Source: SHVO01 sp050250575 (GTDB taxonomy: Bacteria; Pseudomonadota; Alphaproteobacteria; Rhodospirillales; Rhodospirillaceae). From it: a stretch of DNA of 64,000 nucleotides. A program made the translations under genes and the position numbers. Shown in pieces: positions 26,206-35,100 of the stretch. The stretch's first letter is position 1. Each line of letters opens with the position of its first letter. Below the pieces are notes generated by a model. It had not been told where the DNA came from, did not search any database, and saw only the letters and a list, made by a program, of their open reading frames with translations. The DNA is taken from NCBI GenBank assembly GCA_050250575.1, contig JBFWOJ010000009.1:1-64000 (forward strand), given 5' to 3'.

Positions 26206-29200
26206 ATGCTCTTGTCCGACATCTCCATCCGGCGCCCGGTCGTTGCCATCGTCGTCAGTCTGCTGCTCGTGGTGTTCGGCTTTGCCGGCGGCATGCGTCT
26301 GCCGGTGCGCGAAACGCCGGACATCGACATCCCGACGGTGTTCGTGAACGTCAGCTATCCCGGCGCCTCGGCTGAAGTCGTGGAGACCAAGGTCGTCAAG
26401 CTGATCGAACAGCAGATCGGCAGCATCACCGGCCTCAAGACGATCCGCTCCTTCGCCCGCGACAACTTCGCGGGATTCAATCTCGAATTCGTCGTCGGCC
26501 ACGACCTGGACGAAGCGGCCAACGATATCCGCGATCAGCTCGGCCGTATCACCGGGCGTCTCCCGCAAGATGCCAATCCGCCGGTAATCCAGAAGCAGGA
26601 TTCCGACAACGAGCCGATCGTCAACGTCACCTTCTATTCGACCAAGCGCTCGCAGCTCGAAGTCACCGATTATCTTACAGTCAACGTCCAGCCGCGCTTG
26701 TCGACCATCCCAGGCATCGCGGCCGTCGACTTCCGCAACGCCCGCCAGAAGTCATTGCGCATCTGGCTCGACCGGCGCGCCATGGCGGCGCGCGAGCTCA
26801 CCGTCACCGACGTCGAAACCGCGTTGCGCCGAGAGAACGTCGAACTCGGCGCCGGTATGCTCGAATCCGCCGAGCGCAACTACACGATGCGGACCTTGCG
26901 CACGTTCCGCACTACCCAGGATTTCGAGAATCTTGTCATCGGCCGGGGTGCCAACAATTACCTGATCCGCCTCGGCGAGATCGCGAAGGTCGAAATCGGC
27001 GCGGTCGATGAGCGTTCGCTCTTCCGTCAGGACGGAAAGCTTGGCACCGGCATGATGATCACCAAGCAGCCGGGTGCCTCGACCCTCGACGTCAGCAACG
27101 CCGTCGTTGCCGAGCTCGAGGAGATGAAAAAGACCCTGCCGTCCGATTTCGAGGTGGCGATCGCGCCGGACTCGGCCGAGTTCATCGAACGAGCGCTGCA
27201 TGAGGTTACGATTGCCATCGGCGTCGCCGGCCTCCTCGTGGTGACGGTGATCTATCTGTTCCTCGGGACGTTCCGCGCCGCGCTGATCCCCGCGGTCACG
27301 GTGCCGATCTCGCTCATCGGCACGGGTATCGTGCTCGCGCCGCTCGGCTTTTCGATCAACATCCTCACGCTGCTTGCGTTGGTATTGGCGATCGGCCTCG
27401 TGGTCGATGACGCCATCATCATGCTCGAGAACATCCATCGCCGCATGAAGATGATGAACGAGCCGCCGCTGCTCGCCGCGTTCCGCGGTGCCAAGCAGGT
27501 GGGCACGGCCATCCTTTCGACCACCATGGTCCTCGTCGCGGCCTTCGTTCCGGTCATGTTGATGCCCGGCACCATCGGCACGCTGTTCTTCGAGTTCGCC
27601 GTGACCATGGCGGTTGCGGTCGCCTTCTCGATGTTCGTGTCGCTTACGCTGACCCCGGTGATGTGCGCCAAGATCCTGACCCCGGACCTCGACCACAGCC
27701 CGGTCGCGCACAAAGCCGAGGAAATTTTCGAGCGGATGAAGGCGGCCTATGCGCGTTCGCTCGACAAGGTTTTGAATAGGCCCGCGCTGGTGTTTGCCGC
27801 GTTCGGCGCCATCACCGTGGCGGTGATCGGCTTGTTCCAGGTCCTCCCGCAGGAGTTCGCGCCCAGGGAAGATCGAGGCTCGATCGACATTCAGATCCGC
27901 TCGCCGGAGGGCGCGACGCTCGCTTACACGCAGAAGATCGTCGAACAGGTCGCGGCGCTGGTGAAGCCCATCGCCGAGAAGGGCGAAGTCCTGCGCATCG
28001 TCGAGCGCGTGCAGAGCCCGGGCAACGAAGGCGGGCTTTCCATCCGCCTCGTCGACTGGGGCGACCGCCGCCCGGCCCAGGAGATCGTCACCGAGATCAG
28101 TCCGCTGGTCGCCAAGGTCCCCGGCGCCCAGATCTCCGTCCAGCTCCGCGGCGGCCAGGGCGGGCGCGGCGGCGGCGGCGGCAATTTCATCAGCTTCTCG
28201 GTCGCCGGTCCCACCTTCGAAGAGCTGCGCGAGTGGCGCGACAAGATCACAGTCGCCCTCCAGGCAAGTCCGATGATCGCCCAGGTGCGCAACAATTTCA
28301 TCGAGACCAAGCCGCAGATAAGGATCCGCATCAACCAGGCGCGCGCCGCCGACCTCGGCGTTTCCGTCGGCGCCATCGGCCAGACTCTCGCCGCCATGAT
28401 GGGCTCGCGCCGCGTGACCACCTTCGTCGATGCCGGCGAGGAGTACGACGTGCTGCTGCAGGGCAGCCTCGCCGACCGCCAGACCCCGACGGATGTGTCG
28501 AACATCTACGTCCGCTCCGATACCACGCGCGAGTTGATTCCGCTCGCAAGTGTGGTCACGCTCGAGGAAGGCACCTACGCGGAGAACCTCTCGCGCATCG
28601 ATCGTAAACGCGCCGTCAGCTTCTTCATCAACCCCGTGCTCGACGTGAAGCTGTCGGAGCTGATTTCGGAAGTCGAGAGCAAGCTCGAGCCGATCCTGCC
28701 GGAGACAGCCGAGCTCGTCTGGCGCGGTGAAGCGCAGGACTTCAAGGAAACCGGCTATCTCATCTACATCAGCTTCGGGCTGGCCCTGATCGTGGTGTTC
28801 CTCGTGCTCGCGGCCCAGTTCGAAAGCTTTATCCACCCGCTGGTGATATTGATGACCGTGCCGCTCGCGGTTTTCGGCGCGCTGCTCGGCCTCCTCGTGT
28901 TCGGCCAAAGCATCAACATCTATTCGCAGGTCGGCATCATCGTGCTCGTCGGGCTCGCGGCCAAGAACGGCATTCTGATCGTCGAGTTCGCCAACCAGCT
29001 CCGCGACGCCGGACGTCCGTTCCGCGAGGCGCTGGTCGAAGGCGCCATGATCCGGCTCCGTCCGATCGTAATGACCGCGCTTGCGACGGTGATGGGCGCG
29101 CTTCCGCTCGTGCTGGCGACGGGCGCCGGCGCTGAAGGCCGCCGCCCGCTGGGCGTGACCATCTTCACCGGCGTGACGTTCGCCGCCTTCGTGACGCTGT

Positions 29201-29343
29201 TCGTGATTCCCGCCTTCTACATGCTGCTCGCGCGCAACACCGGGTCCCCGGGCCGCGTGGCGGCGGAGTTGCGGGATTTCGAACGCCGTCACCCGCTGAC
29301 CGGCAAACAAGCCGACGATCTCGGCCATCAGCCGGCCGAATAG
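26206..29343 (+). CDS. RND efflux transporter permease (AcrB/MexB-type)
   Basis: A 1045-residue inner-membrane proton antiporter. The N-terminus ISIRRPVVAIVVSLLLVVFG is typical. The proton-relay residues are visible in helix 4 (VVDDAIIMLEN, Asp401-Asp402) and helix 10 (AAKNGILIVEF, Lys920). Two large periplasmic loops flank a pseudo-twofold of 12 helices. A Gly-rich insertion (GGQGGRGGGGG) sits in the second porter domain. Together with the upstream adaptor it forms a two-gene operon lacking the outer-membrane channel. The substrate cannot be told. Confidence 0.93.
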   Translation: MLLSDISIRRPVVAIVVSLLLVVFGFAGGMRLPVRETPDIDIPTVFVNVSYPGASAEVVETKVVKLIEQQIGSITGLKTIRSFARDNFAGFNLEFVVGHDLDEAANDIRDQLGRITGRLPQDANPPVIQKQDSDNEPIVNVTFYSTKRSQLEVTDYLTVNVQPRLSTIPGIAAVDFRNARQKSLRIWLDRRAMAARELTVTDVETALRRENVELGAGMLESAERNYTMRTLRTFRTTQDFENLVIGRGANNYLIRLGEIAKVEIGAVDERSLFRQDGKLGTGMMITKQPGASTLDVSNAVVAELEEMKKTLPSDFEVAIAPDSAEFIERALHEVTIAIGVAGLLVVTVIYLFLGTFRAALIPAVTVPISLIGTGIVLAPLGFSINILTLLALVLAIGLVVDDAIIMLENIHRRMKMMNEPPLLAAFRGAKQVGTAILSTTMVLVAAFVPVMLMPGTIGTLFFEFAVTMAVAVAFSMFVSLTLTPVMCAKILTPDLDHSPVAHKAEEIFERMKAAYARSLDKVLNRPALVFAAFGAITVAVIGLFQVLPQEFAPREDRGSIDIQIRSPEGATLAYTQKIVEQVAALVKPIAEKGEVLRIVERVQSPGNEGGLSIRLVDWGDRRPAQEIVTEISPLVAKVPGAQISVQLRGGQGGRGGGGGNFISFSVAGPTFEELREWRDKITVALQASPMIAQVRNNFIETKPQIRIRINQARAADLGVSVGAIGQTLAAMMGSRRVTTFVDAGEEYDVLLQGSLADRQTPTDVSNIYVRSDTTRELIPLASVVTLEEGTYAENLSRIDRKRAVSFFINPVLDVKLSELISEVESKLEPILPETAELVWRGEAQDFKETGYLIYISFGLALIVVFLVLAAQFESFIHPLVILMTVPLAVFGALLGLLVFGQSINIYSQVGIIVLVGLAAKNGILIVEFANQLRDAGRPFREALVEGAMIRLRPIVMTALATVMGALPLVLATGAGAEGRRPLGVTIFTGVTFAAFVTLFVIPAFYMLLARNTGSPGRVAAELRDFERRHPLTGKQADDLGHQPAE

Positions 29344-29352
29344 CCCCACTCT

Positions 29353-29384
29353 CCGGACGAGCGGTCCATGAGCCGCTCGTCTGG
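29353..29384. terminator. Strong hairpin after the RND operon, without T-run
   Basis: CCGGACGAGCGG and CCGCTCGTCTGG pair over 12 positions (one G-T) around the loop TCCATGAG. No T-run follows on the plus strand, so it may stabilise the 3' end of the RND transcript or cause Rho-dependent pausing rather than act as a clean terminator. Confidence 0.55.
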
Positions 29385-29456
29385 ACACTCCCCGGGGAAA
29401 GCACTTATACAAGTTGTGTAACGGGCTGAATTTGCCCGTGCGGCGGGGAGCGGCCG

Positions 29457-31961
29457 TTGAAAGAAAAAGAGCTGCGTTTTGCCTTGGTATGTTACGGCGG
29501 CGTGTCACTGGCCGTCTACATGCACGGCATCACCAAGGAGATTCTGAAGCTCGTCCGCGCGTCGCGCGACTTCCACACCTATACCAACAAAGCCGCACCC
29601 GGGCTGACCTACGCCGATGTCGCGCAGCCGCGTCGAGATACCGTCGATACCGAGCAGGTCTATTTCGAGCTCCTGCGCCAGATCGGCAAGAAGCTCGATT
29701 TGCGCATCGTCGTCGACATCATCGCCGGCGCTTCCGCCGGCGGCATCAACGGGGTCATCCTCGCGCGCGCGCTCGCACACGACCTCGAGATCGACGGTCT
29801 GCGCGATTTTTGGCTGAAGCATTCCGATGTTGCCGAGTTGATGCCCGGCCATGTGAAGGCGGGCCCATGGCGCAAGTGGTACTTCCGGCCCTTCGTGTGG
29901 ATGCTGATGCGCAGGTTCCGCGAAGACCTCGAAGGCAACCGCGAGCTCAAATCCAAGCTGTCGATGTTTTTGCGCTCACGCTGGTTCAAGCCCCCGTTCG
30001 ACGGCTACAACCTCACCAAGGTGCTCTACGACGGCTTCCATGGCATGGGCGAGCCCAATGCCCAGGGCAGCTCGCTCATTCCCGCCGGCCTGCAGCTTGA
30101 CCTCTTCGTCACCGTCACGGACTTTCGCGGCTATGTCACCGACACGCCGATCCACAATCCGCCGGTGATCCGCGACCGCGAACACCGCCAAGTGCTGCGC
30201 TACTCCTATCGCCATTGGCCGCGCGGCCACGAGGCCAGCTCCTTCGATACCGATGGACTGCCGGCGCTGGTCTTCGGGGCGCGGGCGACTTCGTCATTCC
30301 CCGGGGCCTTCCCCCCGATGCAATTGCGCGAAATCGATACGCTGATCACCGAGCGCAATATCACCTGGAACAGCCGCGTCGACTTTCTCTACCGGAACTT
30401 CAGGCCGTATTTTCTCGCCAACCTCAATCCGGGCGAGGCCTCGTTCATCGACGGCAGCGTGCTCAACAACAAACCTTTTGCCCAAGCCATCGAGTCGATC
30501 CGCGGCCGGCCCGCCTATCGCCACGTTGACCGCCGCTTGCTCTACGTCGATCCGCATCCCGAGACGACCAAGGACAGATCGTCGTCGAATGTCCCCGGAT
30601 TCTTCACGACCCTTAAAGGCGCGCTCTCGGATATCCCGCGCAACGAGCCGATCCACGACGACCTGTCGTGGGTGAACACCTACAACGCCGAGGTGCGCCG
30701 TCTGCAAATGGTGGTCGACGGCGCGCGCACGCACATCAGCGCCATTGCCGAGGCCATCGCCGGCGATGCTCTTGGTCCGCAGATCGGCGGCGAGGAGATC
30801 GGCCGGTACCGCGAACTCGCCAATCATCGCGCCCGCGCCGAAACCGGTTTCGCTTACGAAGGGTACCTTCGTCTCAAGCTGACGGCCGTGATCGAGGATG
30901 TCGCGGCGATGGTGGCCGAGGTCTGCGGTTACGGGCGCGATACGGCCGAATCGGCGCGCATTATCACCATCATCGAGCGGTGGGCGACTCTCACCGGTGT
31001 CTTCCCTTCGCCCGAGGCGCTCAAACGGCCTCCCCAGCCGGGCGAACCGCCGTCCTGGGTAAAATTTCTCCTGCGTTTTGACGTCAAATACCGCCAGCGG
31101 CGCGTGCGCTTTGTCGTGCGCGCGGTCAACCACCTGTATACGCGCCTGTCCGATCCCGCGCTCGAAGGCCTCAAGACCGACCGCCTCGATTACGTGAAAG
31201 CCGGTCTGTATGACGCCCTCGCACTGCTGCAGCCGATGACCGCGCGGGCCGCGGCCATCGACGGAAAGCATGGCCTCAGCCGCCGCACTGCCGAGGCGGT
31301 CAAAGCGGTGGTACGCGACATCGTCAAAGCCTTGGCCGCCGACCCATTGCTCGCCGTGAACTCGACCGCGGTCGCGCAGCAGTTCGAGGTCCGCATCACC
31401 GAGACCCTCGCGCTCCTCGCCGACGAGATGGCCCTGGAGGCCGACAACGCCCGCACCGACGCCTTGCTGGCCACGCTCGTGCGCGGGGCCGGCGCCATCC
31501 CTCCGCTGCCGGCCGCGGCGGCGCGCGAGCTCCTCGAACACTATGTCGGTTTCGCCGTGTGGGATGTGCTGACCTTCTCGATCACCAACTGGCGCGATCT
31601 CGACGAGTTCGACGAAATCCGCGTCGATCGTTTGAGCCCCGACGATTCCCAGACGCTGCGCAAGGGCGACGCGTCCGCGACCCTGAAGGGTGTCCAGTTC
31701 CATCACTTCGGCGCGTTCTTCTCGCTCTCTTACCGGCAGAACGATTACCTTTGGGGCCGGTTGCACGCGGCCGAGCGACTGATCGATATCGTCCTCGATG
31801 CGGCCAAATTGGAAGGCGCGGGCGATGATGTCGACGTGCTTGCGCTCAAGGCATCGGCGTTCGAGGCAATCCTGCGCGTCGAAGCCAAGGTCCTCAGCGA
31901 ATGCGGCGACCTCATCTCCACTCTCAGCGCCGACGTCGCCAAGCTTCGCCAGAAAGCCTGA
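29457..31961 (+). CDS. Large patatin-like protein (TIGR03607 type)
   Basis: An 834-residue patatin-like phospholipase-family protein. The N-terminus LRFALVCYGGVSLAVYMHGI holds the oxyanion Gly-rich loop. The nucleophile elbow is GASAGG (Ser about 93), and the catalytic Asp is in the DGSVLNN block (Asp about 332), so the Ser-Asp dyad is intact. The C-terminal 450 residues are a helical region of unknown role, as in TIGR03607 proteins. No signal peptide: cytoplasmic or peripheral membrane. TTG 29457 has GGGGAG 7 nt upstream. An outer-membrane-protein gene starts 35 bp later. Confidence 0.88.
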   Translation: MKEKELRFALVCYGGVSLAVYMHGITKEILKLVRASRDFHTYTNKAAPGLTYADVAQPRRDTVDTEQVYFELLRQIGKKLDLRIVVDIIAGASAGGINGVILARALAHDLEIDGLRDFWLKHSDVAELMPGHVKAGPWRKWYFRPFVWMLMRRFREDLEGNRELKSKLSMFLRSRWFKPPFDGYNLTKVLYDGFHGMGEPNAQGSSLIPAGLQLDLFVTVTDFRGYVTDTPIHNPPVIRDREHRQVLRYSYRHWPRGHEASSFDTDGLPALVFGARATSSFPGAFPPMQLREIDTLITERNITWNSRVDFLYRNFRPYFLANLNPGEASFIDGSVLNNKPFAQAIESIRGRPAYRHVDRRLLYVDPHPETTKDRSSSNVPGFFTTLKGALSDIPRNEPIHDDLSWVNTYNAEVRRLQMVVDGARTHISAIAEAIAGDALGPQIGGEEIGRYRELANHRARAETGFAYEGYLRLKLTAVIEDVAAMVAEVCGYGRDTAESARIITIIERWATLTGVFPSPEALKRPPQPGEPPSWVKFLLRFDVKYRQRRVRFVVRAVNHLYTRLSDPALEGLKTDRLDYVKAGLYDALALLQPMTARAAAIDGKHGLSRRTAEAVKAVVRDIVKALAADPLLAVNSTAVAQQFEVRITETLALLADEMALEADNARTDALLATLVRGAGAIPPLPAAAARELLEHYVGFAVWDVLTFSITNWRDLDEFDEIRVDRLSPDDSQTLRKGDASATLKGVQFHHFGAFFSLSYRQNDYLWGRLHAAERLIDIVLDAAKLEGAGDDVDVLALKASAFEAILRVEAKVLSECGDLISTLSADVAKLRQKA

Positions 31962-31996
31962 GTGCGTGCGACGTACGCGCTGATATACTCCCGCGC

Positions 31997-32782
31997 ATGA
32001 AATTGTGGGTTTCCTTCGGCGTCGTCGCTCTTTCGATCGCCCGGACGTCGGGTGCCATCGCGCAGGACACGTTTGCCGATGCGTTCTGGCGCTTTCGCGC
32101 CACGACCGGCTTCGATTTCAGCTCCGGCAAATACGGCGCCGACAAGCCGACCGAAGTGCTCTACGTTCCCTTTACGCTTCAGGCGACGAAGGGCCCTTGG
32201 ACGTTGAAAGGCGACCTCTCGTGGCTGCGCGTCTCGGGCCCGGCGCTGCTGCTCGACGGCTCGGCGGTGGGAACGGTTCCTGTGCGCACGTCGGGCTCGG
32301 CCGCCGGTCCCGGCGATATCAATCTCTACGCGCGTTACTCGGTCGAAAGCCTTTACGACAATAATCTCTTCGTCGATATCACCGGCCGCGTGAAAATCCC
32401 GACCGCCAGCTTCGCAAAGGGGCTCGGCACCGGCGAGTGGGATCAATCGCTCCAGGTGGATGTCGCTACGATGTTCGGGAACATCGTGCCCTTCGGCGTG
32501 ATCGGCTACCGGTTCACCGGCGAGCCCGCCGGCTTCACGTTACGCGACGTCGTCTACGGCACGCTCGGCGTTCAATACACCTGGTCGCCGCGCCTTTCGA
32601 CCGGCGTCTATTACGATGTGCGCCAATCGTCTATTCCGACCGCCGCGGCGCCCCAGGAGGGCACGGCGTACGTGAATTTCAAGCTCAGCGACCGCGTGTC
32701 TGTGACGGCCTACGGCGTCTTGGGATTTTCGAAGAACAGCCCCGACGCCGGCGGGGGAACCTTCATCACTTATCAGTGGTAG
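31997..32782 (+). CDS. Predicted outer-membrane beta-barrel (transporter-like) protein
   Basis: 261 residues: a signal peptide (KLWVSFGVVALSIARTSGAI), then alternating beta strands throughout (FRATTGFDFSSGKYG, VLYVPFTLQATKG, RFTGEPAGFTLRDVVYGTLG) ending FITYQW with a C-terminal aromatic, as outer-membrane barrels do. It resembles the phenol-degradation meta-pathway MetA-type barrel family, whose members are called transporters without firm proof. ATG 31997 is used; the open frame before it is not protein-like. Possibly co-transcribed with the patatin-like gene. Confidence 0.7.
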   Translation: MKLWVSFGVVALSIARTSGAIAQDTFADAFWRFRATTGFDFSSGKYGADKPTEVLYVPFTLQATKGPWTLKGDLSWLRVSGPALLLDGSAVGTVPVRTSGSAAGPGDINLYARYSVESLYDNNLFVDITGRVKIPTASFAKGLGTGEWDQSLQVDVATMFGNIVPFGVIGYRFTGEPAGFTLRDVVYGTLGVQYTWSPRLSTGVYYDVRQSSIPTAAAPQEGTAYVNFKLSDRVSVTAYGVLGFSKNSPDAGGGTFITYQW

Positions 32783-32797
32783 GGCGCTGGTCGCGTC

Positions 32798-34045
32798 CTA
32801 AGCGATCGGGATGTCCTGCGGGCGCTCGATCTGCGGGCGTTCGGGGACCGCCGGCTTCGGGACTTCCGGCTTCGGGACGTCGATCGTTTGCGGGCGGTCG
32901 ATCGCAGGTTTCTCAGGCGGCGCCACGCGGTCCGGGCGTTGACGCGTTTCAGGACGCATCGCCGCCGGCCGCAGCGAGCCGTTCGCCTTGTTGATCGTCA
33001 CGACCGTGCGCACCTTGGTGATCGCGGTGGCCGCGATCGTGTTGTCGCCGGAGATATGCCCCGTCACGACGATGCGGTCGCCCGCATTCGTGCCGGCGGG
33101 CAGGCTCGCGCCTTGGATGGCGATGCCCTGGACCGACAGCGGGCCCGCGCTCGCCGGGGCATAAGCCTCGAGCGAAACGTCGCCGACGTCCTTGCCGAAG
33201 GGCAGCGCCTTCGCGCCCGAGACCACATCGGCCACGAACTGTCCGTTGATCATGCGGCCGGAGACGAAGACCTGTCCGCCGGTGACCGGCTGAGAGACCA
33301 AGGTATCACTGCTCGGCGTGATCGTAAGGTCGCCGATGCGCACGGTTCCGCCGCTCACGGTCGCAAGACCGCGCAGGAGCACACGTCCGTCGTCTTTCGC
33401 CTGCTCGTCGACGCGGCTGGCGACGATGGTGCCGTCTTCCATGCGCAGGCCCGAGACGCTGACGGTGTCGCCCGCCTGCAGCGTGCGGAAGGCGTCGATC
33501 GCCGCCTTGTCGCCGGCGAGGTTCAATTTCACTTTCTGGCCGAGCACGGTCATGGTCTCGGCGCCGTAGTCGATCGCGCCGACGGGGCCGGTGACGGCAT
33601 GCTGGATCTCCAGCGTGTCGAGGTAGAACTTGTCGCCGCGCATGCGCGCAACGCCCATCACCACCTGGCCGACCTTGAGCGCTTCGAGTGATGACGGCTT
33701 GCCGTCGCTTTCGACCGCAGTGTTGCGATCGAACTCCCACGCGCCGCCGTTGACGATGATCGAGCCGAAGCCGGAGATGGTTCCGAGGATGCCGGTGCCG
33801 CCGATGCCGTCGCCGTTCTTCTTTCCGTCGACGCCGGCGATCATCGTCCCGTTGGGCGCGCCGGTGCCGCCGAGGCCGTCACCATTGCGGCGTTCCGTGA
33901 CCGACGTCGACGACGGGCCCGTCGCGCAGGCGCTCAGCAGGCAAAGCACGGCCGCGACCGCAAGACGATGCAGTCCAAACTCCGACAGCCGTAGGGTATT
34001 AACCCCCATCATTGCCCCAGCTCGACGCCCTTCGCGGGTTGCCAT
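32798..34045 (-). CDS. DUF5666 domain-containing lipoprotein
   Basis: 415 residues. A hydrophobic leader with lipobox (LAVAAVLCLLSAC) precedes two GDGxGGTG repeats, then several small beta-barrel (OB-like) DUF5666 units, e.g. GVDGKKNGDGIGGTGILG, TVSVSGLRMEDGTIVASRVD and QVFVSGRMINGQFVADVVSG. The C-terminus is a Pro/Glu/Arg repeat (RPQTIDVPKPEVPKPAVPER). It is anchored in the outer or inner membrane and is of unknown function. It lies 15 bp after DUF6502 on the same strand; the two commonly occur together. ATG 34045 is uncertain; 34012 and 34009 are possible. Confidence 0.8.
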   Translation of the reverse strand: MATREGRRAGAMMGVNTLRLSEFGLHRLAVAAVLCLLSACATGPSSTSVTERRNGDGLGGTGAPNGTMIAGVDGKKNGDGIGGTGILGTISGFGSIIVNGGAWEFDRNTAVESDGKPSSLEALKVGQVVMGVARMRGDKFYLDTLEIQHAVTGPVGAIDYGAETMTVLGQKVKLNLAGDKAAIDAFRTLQAGDTVSVSGLRMEDGTIVASRVDEQAKDDGRVLLRGLATVSGGTVRIGDLTITPSSDTLVSQPVTGGQVFVSGRMINGQFVADVVSGAKALPFGKDVGDVSLEAYAPASAGPLSVQGIAIQGASLPAGTNAGDRIVVTGHISGDNTIAATAITKVRTVVTINKANGSLRPAAMRPETRQRPDRVAPPEKPAIDRPQTIDVPKPEVPKPAVPERPQIERPQDIPIA

Positions 34046-34060
34046 TCCGACAACCCGATT

Positions 34061-34954
34061 CTAGATGCCCGACTCTTTGTCCGATACGTGTTCGCCCGAG
34101 GTCTCGGAATCCGGGCGTAAGTTATTGAAATTTGCAGCGCCATCAAAGAAATACAAGCCGAAATTGATGCGCCGTGTTGCAGTTGCGCGGCCTGCGTCTT
34201 TCTCTTTGAGTTCCAGCGCCAGGCGATTCATTTCCAGAAGGGCCTTCATGCCCGTGCGCTCGGCGGCTTGGGCGAGTTCGGTGGCGGATTCTTCCGTCAG
34301 GCCCGTGTAATGAACGCTGCGCTCGAGTTGCGGGTTGCCCTCTTCCAACAGGTTGTGGGCGGTAGCCGCCAAGTGATCATGGATGTTGCGGCCGAAGTAA
34401 AAGGCCTTCTCTTCAAAGCCTTTTTCCGGGACGAAGGCGAGGCGGTTCAGGACCACCCGGCCCTCATCGTCCAGCCGCGCGACCCCCAGGCGCAGCCACT
34501 CGTCCAAGAGCGCGCGTGGGCGGACATCCTTGGAGACCTCCGCGACCAGGGAATCGAAGGAGGGTGCGCCGCGCGACTCGGCCTTGCGCGGCAACGGCAG
34601 CGGCTGACCCTTCTTATCGGTCAGGTCTTTCGAGCCCAGCCAGCGTGAAACGATCTGCGCGCCAAGGCCGATCGACCGCGGCGCCGCCATTTTTTCAGTG
34701 GGCCGTTCGCGCAGTCTTTTCACATCTTTACGATGAACGCCGGTCAAAAGGCTGACGCGGCTGTCGGTTTGTTTCTTCCCATCTACCGGAAATTCGTTAA
34801 GCGCTACGTCGACATAAGCTTCTTTCAGCAATTCCGTCAGCGCGGCCAGTCCCACGCCCTTGGCGATCAGCAGTCGCGCGAGCGGGCGCAACAACCGCCG
34901 AAGGGCGGAAATCAAAGGCTTAGGAAGTCCAGCGACAGGCTCTTGGGTGGGCAT
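34061..34954 (-). CDS. DUF6502 family protein, likely DNA-binding
   Basis: A 297-residue cytoplasmic protein of the DUF6502 family. The N-terminal third is basic and helical and contains a helix-turn-helix-like segment, KKQTDSRVSLLTGVHRKDVK, followed by RLRERP. The C-terminal part is helical (HYTGLTEESATELAQAAE, ALLEMNRLALELKEKDAG) and ends FGLYFFDGAANFNNL. The family has no assigned role; the HTH suggests a regulator. The gene is preceded by two palindromes (35009-35090) that overlap its likely promoter, in keeping with autoregulation, and is followed by the DUF5666 lipoprotein. Confidence 0.78.
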   Translation of the reverse strand: MPTQEPVAGLPKPLISALRRLLRPLARLLIAKGVGLAALTELLKEAYVDVALNEFPVDGKKQTDSRVSLLTGVHRKDVKRLRERPTEKMAAPRSIGLGAQIVSRWLGSKDLTDKKGQPLPLPRKAESRGAPSFDSLVAEVSKDVRPRALLDEWLRLGVARLDDEGRVVLNRLAFVPEKGFEEKAFYFGRNIHDHLAATAHNLLEEGNPQLERSVHYTGLTEESATELAQAAERTGMKALLEMNRLALELKEKDAGRATATRRINFGLYFFDGAANFNNLRPDSETSGEHVSDKESGI

Positions 34955-35008
34955 TGCAGCGACGTCTGATCCAGGCAGCGAAAGCGTGAGCCTTCTGTAT
35001 ACCTGGTT

Positions 35009-35090
35009 GTGGGAAAAATTCCCACTTTTTTATTGACTCCACCTCCGCTGCGGGAGTAGGCTTCCTCCTGTTCGTGGGAATTTTTCCCAC
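35009..35090. promoter_or_regulatory. Paired mirror-image palindromes flanking divergent promoters
   Basis: GTGGGAAAAATTCCCAC (35009-35025) and GTGGGAATTTTTCCCAC (35074-35090) are exact reverse complements of each other, and each is a GTGGGAA-N3-TTCCCAC palindrome. The left copy covers the -35 position of a minus-strand promoter for DUF6502 (-10 TATACA, complement of 34996-35001). Between the copies lies a plus-strand TTGACT (35033-35038) with a weak TAGGCT 18 nt on. This looks like an operator pair controlling divergent transcription. Confidence 0.6.
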
Positions 35091-35100
35091 ACCATTTCAG

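Noticed and set aside
26752..29508. A 918-codon open frame antisense to the RND permease
   Set aside because: It is a mirror of a high-GC gene: composition is dominated by Arg, Asp, His and Gly with no domain pattern, while the plus-strand frame has all RND motifs.
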